Of a DNA stretch of 54,756 bases, positions 10,351 through 17,421 are shown piece by piece (within the stretch, counting starts at the first letter, position 1; every line of letters begins with the position of its first letter). The stretch is from Rubrivivax sp. GTDB taxonomy: Bacteria > Pseudomonadota > Gammaproteobacteria > Burkholderiales > Burkholderiaceae_C. A program made the position numbers and the translations under genes. Location of the stretch: NCBI GenBank assembly GCA_016790425.1, contig JAEUPF010000141.1, positions 1 through 54,756 of the forward strand, read 5' to 3'. Below the pieces are notes generated by a model. That model made no database searches. It was not told the DNA's origin and saw only the letters and a list, made by a program, of their open reading frames with translations.

Positions 10351-12489
10351 ATGAAGCAGCTGTCGGGCCTGGACGCAACCTTCCTGTACCTGGAGACGCC
10401 GCAGATGCCGATGCACGTCGGTGCGTTGCACGTGTTCGAGCTGCCGGCCGGCTTCAAGGGCCGCTTCGTCACGGCGCTGCGCAGGCACATCTCGCTTCGG
10501 CTGCCGGTGACGCCGGTGCTGCGCCGGCGGTTGTGGTGGATGCCGCTGAACATGGCCAACCCGGCCTGGGTGGACGCCGAGCCCGATCTGCGCCAGCACA
10601 TCGTCGAAGTGCGCCTGCCCGCTTCGGCGCGGCACGGCGATGGACTGGCCGAGCTGCAGGCCGAGGTCGGCCGGCTCCACCCGCTGCTGCTGGACCGCCA
10701 CCGGCCGCTGTGGAAGTTCCATGTCTTCGAAGGCCTGGCCCCGGCGCTCAATGGCCGCCGGCGCGTCGCCATGTATTCGCAGCTGCACCATGCCGCCGTC
10801 GACGGCCAGGCGGCGGTGGCACTGGCCAACGCGATCCTCGACACGACGCCGGTGCCGCGGCCGATCGAAGAGCGCCCGGGCAAGCGGGAGCGCACCTTCG
10901 AGATCGGCATGACCGAGATGCTGCGCGGCGTGCTCGGCAGCCAGGCGCAGAAGGTGGCACAGATCATCCGCGAGCTTCCCGGAACCGTGGGCACGCTCGG
11001 CAGCGCTGCCGGGCAGGCAGCCAGCCGCGGCGCGGTGCTGCTGGGCGCCGCGGTGGGCCGGGGCAAGGGCGATGTGGTCAGCAACGTGGCACTGGCGCCA
11101 CGCACGCCGTTCAACGCCTCGGTCACCGAAGGGCGCCGCTTCGCCGCCGTGACGCTGCCGCTGGCGGAGGTGAAAGCGCTCGGTCGCATCGGCGAGGCGA
11201 CGATCAACGACATCGTGCTGTGGCTGGTGAGCTCGGCGCTCAGGCGCTACCTCGCCAAGCGGCAGTTGCTGCCGCGCAAGAGCCTCATCGCGGCGGTGCC
11301 GATCTCGCTGCGCGACAAGGGTGACACCACCTCGGACAACCAGGCTTCGATGAGCCTCGTCAACCTGGGCACCAACATCGCCGACCCGCGCCGGCGCCTG
11401 GCGCACGTGAAGGCCGCCAGCGCAGCCATGAAGTCGGCGATGGGACCGCTCAAGAGCATCCTGCCCACCGATTTCCCGTCGCTGGGCGTGCCGTGGTTGC
11501 TCGAGGCGGCCACGGCGTTGTACGGCAAGGCGCGCGTCGCCGACCGGTTGCCGCAGGTGGCCAACGTCGTCATCAGCAACGTGCCCGGGCCGCCGGTGCC
11601 GCTGTACCTGGCCGGCGCGCGCATGCTGACCAACTACCCCACCTCGATCGTCGTGCACGGCGTGGCGCTGAACATCACCGTGCAGAGCTACGACCAGTCG
11701 CTCGACTTCGGCCTGATGGCCGACGCGCAAGCCGCGCCCGACCTGGCCGCGCTGGCCGAGGCGCTGCGCGTGGCGATGGACGACCTGCGCGTGCTCGTGG
11801 GCGCCGAGGAAGCCGACCGCGCCGCGGCCGCTGCCGATGCCGATGTCGGCCTCGTCGGGCGCACGACGAAGCGGGTGCGCGCAGCCGTCGACGGAGCGCT
11901 CGGCCGCGCCGGGCGGGAGGTGGCCGGCGGCGTCGCGCAGGAGCTCGCGAGCGGCATGGCCAAGAGCATGGCCCGGCGCATGACCAGAGGCGTCACCTCG
12001 GGCATGGCCAAGAGCATCAGCGCGGGCGCGGTGGGCGAAGCGGTGGGCGGCGCCGCGCGTTCGGCCAGCCGCGGCATCGTCGGCGCGGCCAGCTCGCTGG
12101 TGGCCGGTGCGGCCGGCGCGGCGCGCAGTGCGACCCAGGCGATGCAGCAGGCGGTGATCGGCGCGCCCGCGGCGCGCATGGGTCGCGGCAAGGGTCGCGG
12201 CAAGGCTCGCGCCAAGGCCGCGGCCACGAGGCCCGCCGGCAAGCGCTCCGCCGAAGGCAAAGGTCCTGTCAAGGCAGCCGCCAGGACGGGGCGCCCGGCC
12301 AAGACGGGCGGTGCGGCCAAGGCCGCCGGCACGACGGCCGCAAAGGCCGCAAAGGCCGCAAAGGCCGCAAAGGCCGCAATGGCCGCGGCCAAACCCGCGG
12401 GAATGCCGGGTGCCGCTATGCCGCCGGCGGCCACCCGCAAACCTGGGGCGACCTCCCCAGCGCGACGCCTGCCGCGCACTCGAAAATGA
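10351..12489 (+). CDS. WS/DGAT-type wax ester synthase/diacylglycerol acyltransferase with basic Ala/Lys tail
   Basis: The enzyme joins acyl-CoA to long-chain alcohols or diacylglycerol to make storage wax esters or triacylglycerol on the inner membrane and lipid droplets. The 712-residue product has the start LSGLDATFLYLET, the catalytic HHAAVDG (146-152), NDIVLWLVSSALRRYL and a late SNVPGPP motif. All of these lie within the first 480 residues, the family's normal length. The remaining 230 residues are unusual: a Gly/Ala/Met/Arg segment repeating SGMAKSM, then a Lys/Ala/Gly/Arg-rich tail with tandem AAK. The tail resembles histone H1-like or PhaF-type phasin tails. A good ribosome-binding site, GAGGAG, lies upstream. 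The following hydrolases are probably in the same operon. Confidence 0.92.
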   Translation: MKQLSGLDATFLYLETPQMPMHVGALHVFELPAGFKGRFVTALRRHISLRLPVTPVLRRRLWWMPLNMANPAWVDAEPDLRQHIVEVRLPASARHGDGLAELQAEVGRLHPLLLDRHRPLWKFHVFEGLAPALNGRRRVAMYSQLHHAAVDGQAAVALANAILDTTPVPRPIEERPGKRERTFEIGMTEMLRGVLGSQAQKVAQIIRELPGTVGTLGSAAGQAASRGAVLLGAAVGRGKGDVVSNVALAPRTPFNASVTEGRRFAAVTLPLAEVKALGRIGEATINDIVLWLVSSALRRYLAKRQLLPRKSLIAAVPISLRDKGDTTSDNQASMSLVNLGTNIADPRRRLAHVKAASAAMKSAMGPLKSILPTDFPSLGVPWLLEAATALYGKARVADRLPQVANVVISNVPGPPVPLYLAGARMLTNYPTSIVVHGVALNITVQSYDQSLDFGLMADAQAAPDLAALAEALRVAMDDLRVLVGAEEADRAAAAADADVGLVGRTTKRVRAAVDGALGRAGREVAGGVAQELASGMAKSMARRMTRGVTSGMAKSISAGAVGEAVGGAARSASRGIVGAASSLVAGAAGAARSATQAMQQAVIGAPAARMGRGKGRGKARAKAAATRPAGKRSAEGKGPVKAAARTGRPAKTGGAAKAAGTTAAKAAKAAKAAKAAMAAAKPAGMPGAAMPPAATRKPGATSPARRLPRTRK
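12336..12380 (+). repeat. 9-bp tandem repeat in the acyltransferase tail
   Basis: Four perfect copies of GGCCGCAAA plus a fifth with one change (GGCCGCAAT) encode Ala-Ala-Lys units in the C-terminal tail. The unit length is a multiple of three, so copy-number change would alter tail length and charge without breaking the frame. Confidence 0.9.
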
Positions 12490-12493
12490 TTGC

Positions 12494-13372
12494 ATGAGAT
12501 CGACGAAGAAGTCGCACCCTGCACGCCCGTTTCGCCGCGCTGCCGCCGGGCGCGCCGAAGCCCCGTCGTCGCCGCCGGCGTCCGCGCCGGCCGATGAGGC
12601 GCTGCGTCCGCCGCATCCGCTGTTGATGTTGATGGAGGCGCGCGCGCCGTGGGAGTACGCGGCGCTGCTGGCGGCGGCGCCGTGGCTGTCGCGCCTGCCC
12701 GGCGGCGACGGCCATCCGGTCATCGTCTACCCCGGCCTGGGCGCGTCGGACTTCAGCACCGCGGCGCTGCGCAACTTCCTGCGCGAGCGCGGCTACAGCG
12801 CCTACGCCTGGAAGCAGGGCTTCAACTTCGGCCCGCGCGGCGGCGTGCTCGAAGGCTGCCGCGCGCAGCTGGCGCAGGTGGCGGCGCGCCACCGCGAGCG
12901 CGTGAGCCTGGTCGGCTGGAGCCTGGGCGGCGTCTATGCGCGCGAGCTGGCCAAGGAGCAGCCCGAGCACGCACGCTGTGTCATCACGCTGGGGACACCG
13001 TTCGCCGGCCACCCGCGCGCCACCAACGCCTGGCGGCTGTACGAGATGGTGAGCGGCCAGTCGGTGCACGACGAGGAGCTGCTGGAGCAGATCAAGGTGC
13101 CGCCGCCTTGCCCCACCACCTCGATCTACAGCCGCACCGACGGCGTCGTCGCCTGGCAGTGCAGCCTCAACCCCGAGCATCCGCTGGCCGAGAACATCGA
13201 GGTGCACGCCAGCCACATCGGCATGGGCATGAACCCGCTGGCGCTTTACGCCGTGGCCGACCGCCTGAACCAGGATCCGGCGAACTGGAAGCGCTTCGAC
13301 CTGCGCGGCGCGCGCCGCTGGTTCTACAAGGTGACCGGGCACGCGCCGATGCCGGCGGCGATGTCGTTCTGA
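12494..13372 (+). CDS. Alpha/beta-hydrolase, lipase/esterase-like
   Basis: A 292-residue hydrolase beginning 4 bases after the acyltransferase stop. The fold signature is VIVYPGLGASDFSTAALRNFL. The nucleophile elbow is GWSLGG with Ser143, the likely acid is Asp216 in SRTDGVV and the likely base is His241 in SHIGMG. Residues 1-40 are a poorly conserved Ala/Pro/Arg-rich leader without a clear signal peptide, so it is probably cytoplasmic. Its position suggests mobilisation or remodelling of the neutral lipid made by the upstream enzyme. The actual substrate is unknown. Confidence 0.85.
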   Translation: MRSTKKSHPARPFRRAAAGRAEAPSSPPASAPADEALRPPHPLLMLMEARAPWEYAALLAAAPWLSRLPGGDGHPVIVYPGLGASDFSTAALRNFLRERGYSAYAWKQGFNFGPRGGVLEGCRAQLAQVAARHRERVSLVGWSLGGVYARELAKEQPEHARCVITLGTPFAGHPRATNAWRLYEMVSGQSVHDEELLEQIKVPPPCPTTSIYSRTDGVVAWQCSLNPEHPLAENIEVHASHIGMGMNPLALYAVADRLNQDPANWKRFDLRGARRWFYKVTGHAPMPAAMSF

Positions 13373-13392
13373 AGCCGCGGCGGCCGGCGACG

Positions 13393-14286
13393 ATGCGCGT
13401 ACCGACCAACGGCATCGAGATCGAGCTCGACGATCAGGGGCCTGCCGGCGGTGAGCCGCTGTTGCTCATCATGGGCCTGGGCATGCAGCTCATCGCCTGG
13501 CCCGACGAGCTGGTGGCCGCGCTCGCGGCGCGCGGCTTTCGGGTGCTGCGCATCGACAACCGCGACGCCGGCCTGTCCACGGCGCTGGACCACCTGGGCG
13601 TGCCCAGCGTCGGCTGGGCGGCGCTCAGGCACGCGCTGCACCTGCCGGTGCGCGCGCCGTACGCGCTGGCCGACATGGCCGCCGATACGCTGGGCGTGCT
13701 GGACGCGCTCGGGCTCGCTTCGGTCCATGTCTGCGGTGCCTCGATGGGCGGGATGGTGGCGCAGCACCTGGCGGCGCGGCACCCCGCTCGTGTCAGGAGC
13801 CTGACGCTGATGATGACCAGCACCGGCGCACGTTCGCTGCCGCAGGCGCGGCTGCCGGTGCGCCAGGCGCTGCTGTCGCGGCCGCGCTCGCAAAGCGAAG
13901 CCGACATCGTGGCCCACCTTGAGCGCATCGTCGGCGTCATCGGCAGCCCGGTGTTCCCGCCCGCCCCGGAGCGCCTGCGCGAACGGCTGCTGGCCTCGGT
14001 GCGGCGCGCCTGGCGGCCGGCGGGCACGATGCGCCAGCTGGTCGCCATCGCCGCCGATGGCGACCGCAGCGCGCTGGTGCAAGGCATCCGCGTGCCCACG
14101 CGCATCATCCACGGCGAGGCCGATCCGCTGGTGCCGGTGGCGGCGGGGCACGACCTCGCCGCCCGCGTGCCGGGCGCCGAGGCCGACTTCGTCGCCGGCA
14201 TGGGGCACGACCTGCCGCTGGAGCTGCTGCCGCGCTTTGCCGAAGGCATCGCCCTCAACGCGCGGCGGGCCACCGGGTCCGGCTGA
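13393..14286 (+). CDS. Alpha/beta-hydrolase
   Basis: A 297-residue cytoplasmic hydrolase of the general esterase/haloperoxidase type. The oxyanion-hole strand is LLLIMGLGMQLIAWP, followed by LRIDNRDAGLS. The nucleophile elbow is CGASMGG (Ser117), the acid is Asp244 in HGEADPLVPV and the base is His272 in GMGHDLP. It follows the other hydrolase by 20 bases and probably shares its transcript. It is the last gene before the sigma-54 promoter region at 14.3-14.5 kb. The substrate is not recognisable. Confidence 0.87.
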   Translation: MRVPTNGIEIELDDQGPAGGEPLLLIMGLGMQLIAWPDELVAALAARGFRVLRIDNRDAGLSTALDHLGVPSVGWAALRHALHLPVRAPYALADMAADTLGVLDALGLASVHVCGASMGGMVAQHLAARHPARVRSLTLMMTSTGARSLPQARLPVRQALLSRPRSQSEADIVAHLERIVGVIGSPVFPPAPERLRERLLASVRRAWRPAGTMRQLVAIAADGDRSALVQGIRVPTRIIHGEADPLVPVAAGHDLAARVPGAEADFVAGMGHDLPLELLPRFAEGIALNARRATGSG

Positions 14287-14426
14287 CCCCGGACAAACCC
14301 GCGGCCCGATGCGCACCTGCGCCTCGGGGCGGGCGGGCGATTGCAGAACGCGACGGCTGCGGCCCGGCGAATCGGCCGGTTGCAATATCCACCCCGCGGC
14401 GGGCGGCCCGCCCCAGGAGGAGCCAT

Positions 14427-14442
14427 TGGCATGCAAGCTGCT
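14427..14442 (+). promoter_or_regulatory. Sigma-54 (RpoN) promoter of the sulfur/cytochrome locus
   Basis: TGGCATGCAAGCTGCT fits the -24/-12 consensus TGGCAC/T-G-N4-T/C-TGC-A/T. The GG lies at 14428-14429 and the GC at 14440-14441, exactly 12 bases apart. Transcription should begin near 14453, 20 bases before the first tusA-like start. A sigma-54-type response regulator closes the same locus at 23938-25338, which makes autoregulation likely. Two TTGCA-containing elements at 14341-14345 and 14380-14386 lie upstream and could belong to activator sites. The motif match is direct; the regulation is inferred. Confidence 0.8.
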
Positions 14443-14472
14443 TTTCGAACGCACATGTCCAGGGCGTGAGTC

Positions 14473-14802
14473 ATGACCGGACGGAACTGGTGGGCGCGCC
14501 TGAGCGGGCGAGCCCCGCTGCAACCCAAGCCCGCCGCCACAGCGGTGGTCGAAGTGCCCGGGAACGGACTCATGCCCATCGCGCAGTCGGTCGACTGCCT
14601 GGGCGCGATGTGTCCGAGGCCGCAGTTGTTGACGATGAAGGTGTTGAACAGAGTGTCCGACGGTGACGTGGTCGAGGTGCGCTGCGACAGCGCGCCGGCC
14701 GTGGAGAGCTTTCCGGCGCTGGCCCTCACGCTGGCCTGCACGCATCTGGCCACGGTGCGCGACGCGCAGGGCTGGCGCGTCTACCTGCGCAAGGGTTGCT
14801 GA
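14473..14802 (+). CDS. TusA-family sulfur carrier protein (first copy)
   Basis: TusA-type proteins carry persulfide sulfur on a conserved cysteine in sulfur relays. The 109-residue protein has the core motif VDCLGAMCPRPQ with Cys47 in CPRP as the presumed sulfur-carrying residue and Cys42 just before it. It continues with VLNRVSDGDVVEVRCDS. It has an extra 35-residue N-terminus rich in Trp, Arg and Pro and ends in Lys-Gly-Cys. The gene is the first after the sigma-54 promoter and is followed 3 bases later by the transporter gene. Gene-context pairing of TusA with YeeE/YedE is common, and sulfur delivery from the transporter is the usual reading. Confidence 0.88.
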   Translation: MTGRNWWARLSGRAPLQPKPAATAVVEVPGNGLMPIAQSVDCLGAMCPRPQLLTMKVLNRVSDGDVVEVRCDSAPAVESFPALALTLACTHLATVRDAQGWRVYLRKGC

Positions 14803-14805
14803 GCC

Positions 14806-16272
14806 GTGGCCGCGGCAGGACGGGTCCGGATGGAAGGCGCGCAGCCGGTGCCGGCCGGCGGGCTGCACCGTGGCCAGTGGGCCGCGCTGGGCGTGCTCGG
14901 CGTGGTGCTGGCGGTGTCGGCCTGGGCCTGGATGCTGGACAGCCGCTTCACCTACGTGCTCGTCTACGCCTGGTTCGGGCTGGCCTACGGGCTGCTGCTG
15001 CAGTACGGCCGCTTCTGCATGGCCGCGGCGGTGCGCGACCTGTTCGCGGTGCGCGTGCCGCGCATGGCGGTGGGCATGATGATCGCCGTGGCCCTGTACG
15101 CGCTGGTCGCCGCCGGCGTCAGCCTGAGCGGCTTCAGCGCCTTCCACCCCAACCCGCTCGGCTGGCACATCCTCGTCGGCGCCACGATCTTCGGCTTCGG
15201 CATCGTCTTCACCGGCGGCTGCGCCAGCGGCTCGCTGTACAAGGCCGGCGAGGGCAACCTCGGCTCGGTGCTGGTGATCGTGTCGATCTCGTTCGCGCAG
15301 GCGCTCGTGGTCGGCTCCTCCGGCGCTTTCGATGCGCTGGCGCCTGCGGCCTGGTCGGCCAGGGCGTCGGCCAAGGACATGCCGGCCGAACTCGCCGTCA
15401 ACCAGGGCTGGTTCGACCTCTTCACCGCCGGCTACGTGTGGGATCTCAACGGCGGCACGGCGGCGCAGTGGCTCGGCCTGTCGCACTCGCCCTGGCTGGG
15501 CGCGCTGGCCAACACCGTGCTCGTGGCGTTGCTGCCGGTGGGCGCGATGCTGGTGCTGCTGTACGCCGTGTACTACCGGCCGGGGCATCTGCGCCGCGCC
15601 AAGATCGCCCGGCCCGGCTGGCGCGACCACCTGCGCGGCCTGTGGGCCATGGCCACCTCGTCGCGCAACACGGCGCTGGCCGGCGCGGGCCTGGGCATCC
15701 TGGCGGGCGCGCAGATGTGGGTCACCGGTGCGCTGCGCGATCACTACGGCATCGCCAACTTCGGCGAGTTGCTGGCGGCGATGAACCGGCGCGACGGACT
15801 GTCGATCCAGGACACCGTCTTCGACCCCGGCTACTGGTACATCACCACGCAGGAAGCGCAATGGGGCGGCTGGGTGCTCGAGCGCCTGGGCCTGCCGCTG
15901 CGCGACAACATCTTCTTCGGCCTCGACAACGGCCTGCCCCCGCCGTGGCTGAACGCGCCGGGGTACATGTCGATCGGGATCATCCTCGGTGCCGCGGTGA
16001 TGGCGCTGGCGCGGCGCGAGTTCAAGTGGAAGCTGCCCACGGCCGAGGCAGCTGTCTTCGCGATCGTCGGCGGGGCGCTGATGGGCCTGGGCGCACGCAT
16101 CGCGATGGGCTGCAACATCGGCGCGTTCTTCGCCACCGTGACCAATGGCGACCCGAGCGGCTGGATCTTCCTGCTCGGCATGGCGCTGGGCGCCTTCGCC
16201 GGCGTCAAGGTGTTCGCGTGGTGGGTCGACTGGCAGGCGGCCCGCCGCGGCGACGAGCTTTCCTTGTCGTGA
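14806..16272 (+). CDS. YeeE/YedE-family sulfur-compound transporter
   Basis: An integral membrane protein of 488 residues with about ten to twelve helices in two related halves. The family includes thiosulfate uptake proteins that pass the substrate along conserved cysteines. Candidates here are Cys71 (YGRFCMAAA), Cys139 (TGGCASGSL) and Cys436 (MGCNIGAFF). An insertion of about 80 residues between the halves includes GLSIQDTVFDPGYWYITTQ. The GTG at 14806 is chosen for its fit behind the upstream AAGGG; an ATG at 14830 is an alternative that removes eight residues. It sits between two tusA-like genes. Thiosulfate is plausible, but another sulfur or selenium oxyanion is possible. Confidence 0.88.
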   Translation: MAAAGRVRMEGAQPVPAGGLHRGQWAALGVLGVVLAVSAWAWMLDSRFTYVLVYAWFGLAYGLLLQYGRFCMAAAVRDLFAVRVPRMAVGMMIAVALYALVAAGVSLSGFSAFHPNPLGWHILVGATIFGFGIVFTGGCASGSLYKAGEGNLGSVLVIVSISFAQALVVGSSGAFDALAPAAWSARASAKDMPAELAVNQGWFDLFTAGYVWDLNGGTAAQWLGLSHSPWLGALANTVLVALLPVGAMLVLLYAVYYRPGHLRRAKIARPGWRDHLRGLWAMATSSRNTALAGAGLGILAGAQMWVTGALRDHYGIANFGELLAAMNRRDGLSIQDTVFDPGYWYITTQEAQWGGWVLERLGLPLRDNIFFGLDNGLPPPWLNAPGYMSIGIILGAAVMALARREFKWKLPTAEAAVFAIVGGALMGLGARIAMGCNIGAFFATVTNGDPSGWIFLLGMALGAFAGVKVFAWWVDWQAARRGDELSLS

Positions 16273-16307
16273 CCCTGGGCCGACAGCAGCAGCAGCAGGA
16301 GCCAACG

Positions 16308-16559
16308 ATGGCGGTGACGTTCAACCAGGTCGGCGAAGGCCGGTGGAAGCTCGACGTGTGCGGCTATGCCTGCCCGCATCCGCAGCTGTACACGAAGAAG
16401 GCGCTGCACAAGCTCGCCAGCGGCGACACGTTGCTGCTGCTGTTCGACAACCCGTCTTCGGGCGAATCGATCCAGGCGATGTGCGAGTCCGACGGCAACG
16501 ACATCGTCGAGCGCGAGGAAGGCGCGGGCCGCTTCGCGTGGACGATCCGCAAGGGCTGA
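16308..16559 (+). CDS. TusA-family sulfur carrier protein (second copy)
   Basis: An 83-residue protein close to the minimal TusA length. The core is LDVCGYACPHPQ with Cys22 in CPHP as the likely sulfur carrier, Cys18 before it and Cys59 in AMCESDG. It differs clearly from the first copy, so it is not a recent duplication and may face a different partner. It begins 35 bases after the transporter stop behind an AGGAG site. The downstream DsrE-like gene follows by 7 bases. Confidence 0.88.
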   Translation: MAVTFNQVGEGRWKLDVCGYACPHPQLYTKKALHKLASGDTLLLLFDNPSSGESIQAMCESDGNDIVEREEGAGRFAWTIRKG

Positions 16560-16566
16560 GCACGCC

Positions 16567-16875
16567 ATGGTCTTCGGCCTCGTCGTCACCGACGCCCGCC
16601 ACGCCGCCGCCGCCGCCGGCGTGCTGGCCGGCGCTGCCGCGCGCGGCTGGGACGCGCGCTGCTTCCTCACCGATTCGGGCGTGCGCCTGCTGCAAGACGG
16701 CGAATTCATGGCCCAGGCGCGCGCGCGGCCGCTGGCGGTGGCGGCGTGCCGGCACAGCATCGACTCCCTGCTGCCCGGCTGCGACCTGGCGGCTCTCGCC
16801 GGCGTGGTGGTGCTGGGCAGCCAGTTCCAGGGCGCCAAGCTCGCGCAAGCAGCGCAGGCGCTGCTGGTCCTGTAA
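16567..16875 (+). CDS. DsrE-family protein with candidate sulfur-transfer cysteine
   Basis: A 102-residue protein with the DsrE/DsrF Rossmann-like pattern: MVFGLVVTDARH, then an alpha helix, then WDARCFLTDSGVRLL, and a final VVVLGSQFQG strand-helix. Cysteines are Cys32, Cys61 (VAACRHS) and Cys72 (LPGCDL). Cys61 sits where DsrE proteins have the persulfide cysteine, so it is the best candidate. It lies between tusA-like and further DsrE-like genes, as expected for a sulfur relay of the DsrEFH/TusBCD kind. Family assignment is by pattern and context. Confidence 0.75.
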   Translation: MVFGLVVTDARHAAAAAGVLAGAAARGWDARCFLTDSGVRLLQDGEFMAQARARPLAVAACRHSIDSLLPGCDLAALAGVVVLGSQFQGAKLAQAAQALLVL

Positions 16876-16883
16876 GGCGCGCG

Positions 16884-17138
16884 ATGGTCAAACGGGTGCT
16901 CGTCGTGGCCCGCCACAACCCGGTGGAAGCGCTGCGCGTGGCGGCCGGCCTGACGCTGGCCGACGCCAGCCTGAGCGTGGTCACGCTCGGGCCGGTTCCC
17001 GATACCGAAGAGGCGCAGGTCCAGCTCGAGGCGCTCGCCTTCGCCGAAGTGACGCCGCGTGCGCTGCCAACCGGACCGGCGAGCTGGAGCGAGGTCGCGC
17101 GCGCCATCGTCGACAGCGACGCCGTCTACATGCTATGA
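16884..17138 (+). CDS. Small DsrE/DsrF-like protein without cysteine
   Basis: An 84-residue protein with the alternating strand-helix pattern of DsrE-like proteins (VKRVLVVARHNPVEALRVAAGL, then LSVVTLGPV). It contains no cysteine at all, so it cannot carry persulfide itself. It may be the structural partner of the cysteine-bearing protein upstream, much as some subunits of DsrEFH/TusBCD complexes are non-catalytic. It begins 8 bases after the upstream gene and its stop overlaps the next start as ATGA. Confidence 0.65.
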   Translation: MVKRVLVVARHNPVEALRVAAGLTLADASLSVVTLGPVPDTEEAQVQLEALAFAEVTPRALPTGPASWSEVARAIVDSDAVYML

Positions 17139-17350
17139 GCCAGGCCCGCAAAGTCCTGCTGTTGCTGGAAAACGGCGCGGTGCCGCACGACACCGAGGCG
17201 CTCGACCACGCGCTGCGCGGCCACGGCGCGGCGGTGCGCCGGATGACGCTCGCGCCGCCCTACGACGGCCTGCTCGACGCACTGGCCGACGGATGGCTGC
17301 CGGTGCTGCTGGGCGCGCCGCCCGAAGCGCCGATGCCCACCGGCCCATGA
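17135..17350 (+). CDS. Small DsrE/DsrH-like protein without cysteine
   Basis: A 71-residue protein beginning MSQARKVLLLLENGAVPHDTEAL, which resembles the first strand and helix of DsrE/DsrH-like folds. It is short for the family and lacks cysteine. It is translationally coupled to the preceding gene by a 4-base overlap, and its own stop overlaps an ATG at 17347 that is in frame with the rhodanese lipoprotein gene. The function is inferred only from company: third member of a putative DsrEFH-like trio. Confidence 0.55.
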   Translation: MSQARKVLLLLENGAVPHDTEALDHALRGHGAAVRRMTLAPPYDGLLDALADGWLPVLLGAPPEAPMPTGP

Positions 17351-17421
17351 ATGCATTGCGCCCGGCGGGCGGCAGCGCGCGCCGGGTGCCGACGCCCCCA
17401 CGACCTTCGCAAGGAGACAAC

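Noticed and set aside
7342-12723. A 1793-codon open frame on the minus strand
   Set aside because: Only its last 290 codons (DUF3365 protein) are real. The rest is antisense to the DMT transporter and WS/DGAT genes and to the FecR gene in another frame, with Arg/His/Gln/Ala-rich composition typical of shadows in high-GC DNA.
13324-16305. A 993-codon open frame on the minus strand
   Set aside because: It is antisense to the hydrolase, TusA and YeeE/YedE genes, which have clear motifs. Its translation is low-complexity and matches no family pattern.
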